Position numbers and translations under genes: made by a program. A stretch of DNA of 64,000 bases from Portulaca oleracea (taxonomy: Eukaryota > Streptophyta > Magnoliopsida > Caryophyllales > Portulacaceae). This document shows, one piece after another, positions 57,168 to 64,000 of this stretch. Position 1 is the stretch's first letter; every line of letters starts with the position of its first letter. The notes under the pieces are model-generated. The model was given only the letters and a program-made list of their open reading frames with translations. It searched no databases and was not told the DNA's origin. Location: the NCBI GenBank assembly GCA_029582165.1, contig CM055888.1:15795501-15859500 (forward strand), read 5' to 3'.

Positions 57168-58772
57168 AATTGGGTCTAAATAACGCCTTAATTCTTAGGC
57201 TTTTGACTCGTTTCGTGTTTATTTTCATGGCTTTTTAGTATGTTTTTGGTTATTTTGTAGCTTTTGGCGTTTTATACAAAAACGAGGTAAAACGGGCCAT
57301 TTTAGAGCATTTTTGGTGATTTCCTGAGCCGAGTCGGACCGAGAGCCGAGGCGGAGTTGACCCGGGACCACTCTCCCATCATCTGGTGCAAAATAGTGAG
57401 GTAACACCCACTACGACCCTTGTAGCGGGAATTACATGCCTTGGAATGAAAGAAGGAACAAAAGGAAGAAAGCAGCAGGGTAGCCCTGCCACCCTGGGCG
57501 TGGCACCCGCTATCCCTGGCTGTTGTCTCTCGAAGCTCAAATCGCCAAGGTGGATTTCGCATGGTAGCGCCCGCCACCCTATTGGTGGCACCCGCTACCT
57601 CAGCTGGGCCGAGGAAGACCGTACCTGCGGTCGATCGAAGGAGAAAATCGCCCGCCACCATCCTGGTGGCACCCGCTACCTCCCCAGGACAGCAAAGTGA
57701 CCGTACCTACGGTCTCCCTATGTTCTGCGCGTGTTTTCGGCTTGAAGTGTTGCGTTTTGCCCAACTGTTTTGCCTTGTATATATATCCCAATTGACGATT
57801 TCTTGGGGGAAAAAGAATCTTAGATTATATTATCTAGTTATAGACTTCTAATTTTCAGCTGGTAATTAGTGGATTTTAGAGAGAGATTAGTGAGAGTATT
57901 AATATAGGGTTTTGGAGATTTGTGTTTGTTATTGAAGATTTGGGGATTCAAACAATTGAGAGATTGTTGGATCATCTTTTTATTGCTTTCTCTTGTTCAT
58001 CTACAACATTTTGATAAGTATTATCTTCCCTTAACTCTTTTATTAATTACTTTGCTTGTTCTTTAATTTCTTTGCTTGCTATTTTGATTATCTTGCTTGG
58101 TTTATGTTTGTTGTTGATAGAAATCATGCTTAGGATTGGTTTTGTTGATGTTGTTATCATAGTTGGTATGGGTAGTGGCTAGAACCCTAATGGGTTAGGG
58201 GGTAATTAAGGGTGTGAATGGGTAATTAGGCATGGGTTAGCAATTTTAGTGAGTAATTAGTTGGGAAACCACTTTTCCCACTCTATTCCTTCCCTCAAGT
58301 GGGATGTATTTGGGTTCGAAAGTCCCCGAACACATCCAATACTTGAGTTGGAAGGTAGGAATTGAGATAGTTAGCACTCTACTCACGAGAGTGAGTAGAG
58401 ACTAACTAGGGAATTCTGTTTCTTCAACCCTCCGGGTCCGTGGTGGACTTTGGGGAAGTTAATCCGGACTATCCTCGAAAGAGGAAGCCCAGTGGGTATT
58501 TTCTAACGGAATTGCCACTTGATTTCCTTCCTTGTTGCTCTCTTGTTGCAAAACCTATCTCTTTGTTCCCGTTTGCATCCCGAAAAGCCCCCGAAACCCA
58601 TTGTTTCACCTTGACTGACCTTAGATTTGTTTGTTGCTTTATGACCGCCCCTTCAAACCGAATTGCCTTACCTTTGCAATCTCATCCCGATCATTGACCT
58701 AGATTCTATGACCAAGGCCCCTCGCTCCCTGAGAAGAACGATAAAAACCGAGGTCTAGAAAACCACGTTACA
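57168..58772 (+). repeat. 3' LTR, ~1605 bp
   Basis: Aligns with the 5' LTR from TCTAAATAACGCCTTAATTC to AACCACGTTACA. It differs by scattered substitutions and a few small deletions (for example one phrase copy near 57600-57660 is shortened) and lacks the outermost start. Confidence 0.92.
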
Positions 58773-58784
58773 ATAGTTTAGTTG

Positions 58785-59142
58785 CAAAAAATTAGTTAGA
58801 GGTACCCTAACTTTTGAAGAAACAATTTTTTGGTACCCTAACTTTCCAAAACTAATTTTGGGTTACCCTAACTTTTAGAATTAGAAATTACTAGGTGAAT
58901 TTCCGGCGAAACTCCGATTGATTCAAATCATTTTCGTCCACGAAAACAAAAGACATTTTCATTCACAAAAACACGTAATCAATTTCCCGCCTAAAACTTA
59001 CCGTTGAATTCAAATAATTGGCCAAAAATTCACCTAATTATTTCTAATTCTAAAATTTAGGGTACCCCAAATTAGTTTGTAAGAGTTGGGGTACCAGAAA
59101 AACATTTCACCAAAAGTTAGGGTACCCCTAAGTAATTTTTTG
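58785..59142. mobile_element. Mutator-like MITE, 358 bp, 9-bp duplication
   Basis: Long inverted repeats (~120 bp) begin CAAAAAATTAGTTAGAGGTA on the left and CAAAAAATTACTTAGGGGTA on the other strand at the right. Each arm holds three reiterated GGTACCCTAACTTT-like units. GTTTAGTTG flanks both sides (58776-58784 and 59143-59151), a perfect 9-bp duplication as for MULEs. Its left duplication overlaps the last two bases of the LTR element's own duplication. Confidence 0.94.
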
Positions 59143-59151
59143 GTTTAGTTG

Positions 59152-60143
59152 TAAATCACCTTTCCTTCAGCATCAACACCTAATGAATATTCAAACCAAA
59201 CTCAAAGAGAGAACCTCCACTAGGTCTTTCCTCCTTAAGTTTGACTTATCCCATTCACAAGACGCGGGGGCTCGGAAAATACAATTTAGGCAATTTCAAC
59301 TATTTAAAAATATACATCACATTCCTAAAATTACATAGTACTATTGTAAAACCATAACTCACACAAAAACAATTTTAAGGTTTGAAATATGATCTAGGAT
59401 ATAATAGCAATGTATTTTTTATAGAGTCGACAACAAACTTTTTAAAAGAAAAAGTCGAGAAAACTTAAAGAAAAGACTTCACCTGCGTACGAACTAGATT
59501 ATCGAGTAACGACGGTAAAGTAACGTACTCGAAAGGTAAAGACCTTTGAGTGCGCCTCTCACTTAAGGAAATACTCTACTACAAGTTTTAAAATGTGTTT
59601 TTATATAGTTTAGAAGGCAGATAAAATAAAGTATCATATCTTAAAATCACTCAACATGCATTTAAATAAAAAGAATCACATATGAACATATTATAATATT
59701 GTAAACAAAGGATAATTACATGATTTACAACAATGAAACTAAAATTATACCTAAATAATGGATGCCCGGGATCCTTGCCTAGTCTTGGATAATTTTTCTT
59801 ACGATCTTCATGTAACAGGAATGACATTTTAGTGGATTTGGGATGATTTTGATATTCTCAGGGTGTTTTGTGGATTTTTGTTGGGTTTAGAAAAGAAGAA
59901 AGATTGTAATTATGATGGAAAAAGATAGAGTCCGAACAAGAAGATGGAATATGTTTGAAGATGGTGGTTTGAGGATGGGGTAATATTTGATGAGAAAACT
60001 TAGAATGGATAATAGAGGAGGGAGGAGGTTGACGATCATAATTTTTGGCCTTTAATTTGATCGATTAGTGAGACGGGGTATTAATTGTACCATGCATACA
60101 TGCACTTGACAACTTTGGCTCCCAAGTTTGATGGAGAGGGGTG
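59152..60143. other. Intergenic stretch, no gene recognised
   Basis: AT-rich, with no sustained ORF or classified repeat. A G/A-rich patch lies at about 59890-60030. Confidence 0.4.
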
Positions 60144-60640
60144 CGATTTGTCACTGATCTCGAGCAAGATTGATGCTATACTTGAGTGTTAATGTAGAGG
60201 ATAGGGTTGTGATTTGTCACCGATGCCGTTCAGGCTTGATGTTGAAGGGTGACAAATATGTTGCCAGAAGACTGCATCGAGCATGATGTTGATGGCTCCA
60301 ATTGAGATGTGATTTGTCATTGATGTCGTTCTGGCTTGATTTTGAATGGTGGCATTTTATTGCTATGAAACTGCACCGAGCGTGATGTCTATGGCTCCAA
60401 TTGAGTGGTGATTTGTCAGAGTTGTCATTCAGGCTTGATTTTGAAGGGTGGCAATTTGTTGCCAGGAGATTGCACCGACCGCGATGTCAATGGCTCCAAG
60501 TGAGTGGTGATTTGTCTTTGATGCCATTCATGCTTGATTTTGAAGGGCGGCAATTTGTTGCCAGGAGATTGCACCATCGATGGCTCTGATTTAGTAGTGA
60601 TTTGTAACTGATATCGTTCAGGCTTGATTGTTTCCTGCAA
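60144..60640 (+). repeat. Minisatellite, ~99-bp unit, about 5 copies
   Basis: GATTTGTC restarts at 60144, 60211, 60311, 60410, 60509 and 60599, so three successive spacings are 99-100 bp while the outer ones are shortened. Each unit carries TTCAGGCTTGAT(T/G)TTGAA, GGTGGCAATTTGTTGCCAG, GATTGCACCGA and GATGGCTCCAA. The open frame through it on either strand is a by-product of the repeat. Confidence 0.9.
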
Positions 60641-60747
60641 AAAAAAAAAATAAATAAATAAAAATCTGACAGTTTAATTTAGAACGAATTTAATAAGAAG
60701 AATTTATTACCTCTTTGACACTATGGGCACGCGACCTTCAGTATTAT

Positions 60748-60752
60748 CCAAT
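60748..60752 (+). promoter_or_regulatory. CCAAT box of the candidate 57-aa gene
   Basis: CCAAT in the context TTATCCAATGAGA, about 45 bp upstream of the TATA box, the usual spacing. Confidence 0.5.
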
Positions 60753-60794
60753 GAGAAAGTGCCATGTCGACACTATGGGTCTCACGTTTGAGCT

Positions 60795-60801
60795 TATATA
60801 A
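60795..60801 (+). promoter_or_regulatory. TATA box of the candidate 57-aa gene
   Basis: TATATAA in the context GCTTATATAAGCAGAGC. The expected start of transcription is near 60825-60830, leaving a leader of about 75 nt before the ATG at 60902. Confidence 0.6.
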
Positions 60802-60901
60802 GCAGAGCTTGGGGATGTCGAGCTCACAACTCATTAGGGTATTCTCAGATTTCCTCTCTTCTCGTTAAAGCATTCTTGAGTTTTTTGTGTTATTTTGAAG
60901 A

Positions 60902-61075
60902 ATGATGGCTTTTTATTGGAGAAGCCGTCGGAGAGCCACACAATCACTAGTCCACGAGCAGCCTTATGTGATGGCCATGCAACAAGAATACCCAAGTGGA
61001 GAATTCACGCCCGATCAACTTGGCTTCTATTCCGATGAGCATGCTTGGTTTTTCTACTCTCACGCCTCGATATAG
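60902..61075 (+). CDS. Candidate small single-exon gene, 57 aa, unknown function
   Basis: The ORF runs from the first of two adjacent ATGs to TAG at 61073-61075. It has a CCAAT box, a consensus TATA box and AATAAA at 61139 in good order, so it looks like a complete short transcription unit. The protein has a basic N terminus (WRSRRRATQS), then a Met/Gln stretch and an aromatic, acidic C terminus (FTPDQLGFYSDEHAWFFYSH). There is no signal peptide or membrane segment. I do not recognise a family. It could equally be the promoter-proximal leftover of a retroelement or a decayed gene. Confidence 0.4.
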   Translation: MMAFYWRSRRRATQSLVHEQPYVMAMQQEYPSGEFTPDQLGFYSDEHAWFFYSHASI

Positions 61076-61138
61076 GTTTTCATTTCAACAAATATTTGAA
61101 TGCATTTTCATTTCTGTACATTGGTTGTTATTCATTCG

Positions 61139-61144
61139 AATAAA
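61139..61144 (+). terminator. Polyadenylation hexamer
   Basis: AATAAA 64 bp after the stop codon of the candidate small gene. Confidence 0.45.
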
Positions 61145-61194
61145 CTTACTTGAACCGGAATTTTGCATGTTTGAACACTTTAAGTACTCAAACC

Positions 61195-61214
61195 GACTAA
61201 CCCATGGGTTAGTC
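61195..61214. repeat. Perfect 20-bp palindrome
   Basis: GACTAACCCATGGGTTAGTC is its own reverse complement. A near-identical copy lies at about 49067-49087, and TATGGGTTAGTT occurs again at 61280. Confidence 0.9.
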
Positions 61215-61399
61215 TTACGGGGCGTGGGCTTCACGCAGGCCAAAAGCGATGACGCGCCATGCCAACAGTACGCCTATCCTATGGGTTAGTTGCTTACTTC
61301 CAAGCGCCTTTCAGGACTGGGCCGACCCAGTTGCCATGGAATGCAAGTCATTTTATTGACCGACATTTCGAGCCCATATGTTTAAATGAAAAGTCCCCC

Positions 61400-61848
61400 C
61401 AGCTAGACTTGTTAATCTTTGATTAACCCGATAACCCAACCTGAACCTGCCGAAAATTCTGGGTTTTGAACATGATTTTCTCGACTCAAACTTGCAATAA
61501 ATCTAACCCGCTTGAAAACCTACAAATTAGCAGGTCAAACTTGACCCGCCTGTTTGACCTCAAAACTTTATTTTTTAAGTTCAAAACTATTAGAATATGT
61601 GACTTTTTGTTGGAATTCATGACTATTAAACTATAGCCGCAACTCATTCAAAGATTATTTCTCTAATTTAAGTTGAAACATTTACAATCATCCATCGTTA
61701 CTAGAAGATAATCGTATTTTATTATGTTTACTGTAGAAAAAATAACAATTTTTTAAAAGAAAAAACAGAAAATATTCGCAGTCATAACCCGATAGATTGA
61801 CTCAAAACCTGAATACACTGTCCGTATTGACTTGAACTCGAATACACT
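61400..61848. repeat. Degenerate AACCCG-rich repeat
   Basis: GATTAACCCGATAACCC, AATCTAACCCGCTTG, TTGACCCGCC and ATAACCCGATAGATTGAC recur over 400 bp, the style of plant hAT-like elements rich in ACCCG motifs. Termini are not identified. Confidence 0.45.
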
Positions 61849-63325
61849 TGACAAGGCCGCAAGCGCACGGTGTACGTAGTAGCACGTCAAGGTGGATCCC
61901 ACAGGTACTCAATTAGCAGTACAGAAAACTAATCTCTATCGCGATTGCTAAGCTAGTCAGGTTTTTGGGTTTAAAAAGGTCTAACAATTAATTAAAATTA
62001 ATAAAGCAAGGATAAATTCAATCATATTTTCTATCAAGAGCGAAAGACTTCTAGGGAGATGCTAACCTAACAACGAGTTCGATTACTGAAACCTAGCCTG
62101 GCAATCATAAATTCAAGAATGAATCAAGAATCGACTACCTCTGAATCCTATCACCCTTTCGATGCTAAATAGAATTATTCTAAACAACCAAATCAACAAT
62201 TTTCGTGTGCCTTTTAGATTAAACAGAATTGAAGGTCTCAAAAAGTCGGGTTATCCAATGATTCTCTAGTTTACTACTCCTTTCTCAACTTTCACAAACC
62301 TAGGTAGACAGGTTGATAGTCAGATTACCCTAATTCACCTTTCAGTACTTCTCAGCTTAATCTCTAACTCATGAGTATTCGAGCGCTCAAAGAACACACA
62401 TGAACATGGAAAACACAACTGTCTATTGATTCATAACAAGAATTCATGCACAAACTAATAATATTAAATCAAACTACATTGCTTCGGTTTGCAAAACCCT
62501 AGAATTCAGATCAAAGTACTCACTCATTGTCAATGAAAGCACGAAACAAGTTCCAATCAACATAATTGAATCTCAAAACTAAGAAGGAAATCAAAAAGAA
62601 AGAATAGAATTGCAAAGAGTACAACCCATCGAGTCTTTCGAGCCCGGGGTAGAACCTTCTCTGCGAACGTCGCTCCTTTCCTTCTCGAATATTGATCTTG
62701 GTTTCTCTTGAATCGATTCGATCTTGAATCTTGACGGTGGGGAACATGAGTAGAATGGAAGTATTAGGGTTCTCTTTCTCTCTTTGACGACCTCAGAACG
62801 AAGGTAGAATGTAGAATAATCAATGAATCTGGAAAAACCGTCGATGCCTTCTTTTTCTACTCGTGAAAAAAAAAACCGACCTACACACGCAGTCTGCCTC
62901 GGTCCGTACATGTCTGTACCACGGACCGTCACCTTCCCCACGGGCTGGCCGTGGCAGCAACTGTCTCGTTTCTTTCTTCTTTCCATCGCAAAACAGCAAC
63001 GCCGGCAAGCAGCTGCCCCGCCACAGACCGTAGCCACCACCATGGTCAGACCATGGTTGCTATTGTTCGGGCATTCCGAGCTCCTATTCGTTCCTAATTT
63101 ATACCACCGTTCGGGTATAACATGAAGAGGCCCGAGGTGACTTCAGACTTGCTTGAAGTTGAGAGAAAGTTGGTGATTTGGCCTCAAAACCTACAAATTC
63201 ACATCAAAAACAACAACACAAAGTGTAGTAGGGAAATTGGAAGAAAAATCAAGGTTCACACTTAAATCTATCCCTAATTCACTATTGAAAACCACATAAA
63301 ACATAGTTATAAAACGCAATTATCA
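61849..63325 (-). repeat. 3' LTR of a minus-strand gypsy element (Athila/Tat group)
   Basis: On the minus strand it begins TGATAATTGCGTTTTATAAC at 63325 and ends GCGCTTGCGGCCTTGTCA at 61849. Its end is homologous to that of the solo LTR at 45349-46993 (GGGATC.ACCTTGA, GTGC..TTGCGG). It contains palindromic phrases ACGGTCC, GTACCACGGACCGT and GGCCGTGGC at 62895-63060. The frame at 62591-63043 (minus) falls in this LTR and is not a gene. Confidence 0.88.
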
Positions 63326-63340
63326 AATCCCCCAATGCTT
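63326..63340 (-). other. Polypurine tract of the edge gypsy element
   Basis: The minus strand reads AAGCATTGGGGGATT directly before the 3' LTR, preceded by CTTGGGGACAAGCAAGGAG. Confidence 0.8.
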
Positions 63341-64000
63341 ACTCCTTGCTTGTCCCCAAGTAAGTACAAGACTCAAAAAAAGGAATCAAAAAGAAAAAGA
63401 AACCTACTCACACCTCCTCCAAAAAAAAGGACATATAGGATTACCAAAGCAAACATACACACAAGGACTCCCTAGCGAGAATAAGATTCAAATTGAAACA
63501 AAAATTGTTGTTCAAAATAGAATCACAAGTCAAGAAGCAATACAACCAATCTATCACAACTCAAATGCAATCAAATTCCGTTCACATGCTTGGCGAACTA
63601 GTTGGGATTGGTAGGACCTCACTTTAGGGTCTGTTGATCACTCCCCTCGTGTGTTTGAAAAAGATATATCGGCTCAGTCAAAAACCTTTAACCAATGTAA
63701 ACAACCTACCATAAGCTTGACAAGACTCTCAACTCTCTACCGCTATAGACATCACGCACAAATGTAAATCATGAGGACTTTTCAAAGGTTGTAACGGGGC
63801 TTTGGTGCAGAGTAAAGAGGGAAATCATTTGGGAAATGTGGAGCTAAATAGCCTAGAACCTACAAAGCAACATATAATGCATAACACCTCTTACATCACA
63901 CCGGAATTAAGCATAAATACCTCCCCGCCGAAAGAAAAGTTAGGGAAGAGTCAATACAAGCAAGAAAACCACCATGCTATTCACCTTATTCATTAAAGCT
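63341..64000 (-). mobile_element. 3' internal end of a gypsy element running off the window
   Basis: Non-coding sequence upstream (minus strand) of the polypurine tract, of the type found between pol and the 3' LTR in this group. No polyprotein motif is visible in the part present. The rest of the element lies beyond the window. Confidence 0.65.

Larger units (their letters stand above)
49745..58772 (+). mobile_element. Non-autonomous Athila-like LTR element with gag but no pol (TR-GAG type)
   Basis: A 9.03-kb element flanked by perfect ATAGT duplications (49740-49744 and 58773-58777). Two long, closely similar LTRs enclose 5.75 kb. The interior holds a tRNA-Asp-like primer site, gag, an acidic second ORF, a long non-coding region with Athila-style landmarks (an ACAATGAGGACATTGTGGCG block followed by GTGTGTGTGGGG at about 55870-55915), and a G-rich polypurine tract. 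I find no protease, reverse transcriptase, RNase H or integrase motif in any frame. Such an element would depend on a partner for transposition. The close LTR match suggests a fairly recent insertion. Confidence 0.9.

Noticed and set aside
60144..60640. CRISPR-like array
   Set aside because: Units are contiguous with no unique spacers, period ~99 bp, in a plant nuclear context. It is a minisatellite.
62591..63043. 150-codon minus-strand frame
   Set aside because: It falls within a gypsy LTR and has no recognisable domain.

Overview
The window is nuclear DNA of a flowering plant, most likely a eudicot. It has spliced genes with GT/AG introns, a complete cytokinin dehydrogenase gene, plant-type Ty1-copia and Ty3-gypsy retrotransposons, an Au-type SINE, and Stowaway, hAT, CACTA, Mutator-like and Harbinger-like MITEs. 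Ordinary genes occupy only the first 6.3 kb. The rest is layered transposon debris in AT-rich sequence. No species can be named from the sequence alone.

Bases 1-6300 hold two convergent genes. A small two-exon plus-strand gene (889-3080, 141 aa) encodes an acidic protein I cannot name. A five-exon minus-strand gene (6268-3908, 542 aa) encodes a secreted, FAD-linked cytokinin oxidase/dehydrogenase. Bases 7350-14020 are a MITE field: three fold-back elements in (TA)n microsatellites, a TTA-flanked Harbinger-like MITE, two dispersed MITE families, an exact 163-bp tandem duplication, an Au SINE with a 15-bp target duplication, and a hAT MITE. Bases 14708-18425 hold a shrunken minus-strand copia element with a rearranged right end. 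Bases 20202-21174 hold the tail of a LINE (zf-RVT plus RNase H) broken by one stop codon.

Bases 22406-27611 are a full-length but dead plus-strand copia element with a perfect AAAGG target duplication. A related minus-strand copia (33743-37266) has an unrelated LTR start, an internal deletion, a nested hAT MITE with a perfect 8-bp duplication, and a stray primer-binding site outside its 3' LTR. A 5'-truncated RTE LINE (37385-38962) has a 16-bp target duplication. Bases 41995-49700 contain copia and gypsy fragments and a perfect solo LTR (GGCAT duplication) nested in a second gypsy LTR.

Bases 49745-58772 are a 9-kb Athila-like LTR element with a perfect ATAGT duplication. It carries gag and an acidic second ORF but no recognisable protease, reverse transcriptase or integrase. 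A 445-bp CACTA MITE sits inside the second ORF and leaves the flanking frame continuous. A Mutator-like MITE (9-bp duplication) lies against the element's right edge. Next come a ~99-bp minisatellite and a candidate 57-aa gene with CCAAT, TATA and AATAAA signals. The window ends in the 3' LTR of another minus-strand gypsy element.

Points most worth a second look: the pol-less gag element with its in-frame CACTA insertion; the 57-aa gene candidate; short GC-rich palindromic phrases that recur in LTRs of unrelated families; and the two copia copies that share gag and the LTR end but not the LTR start.
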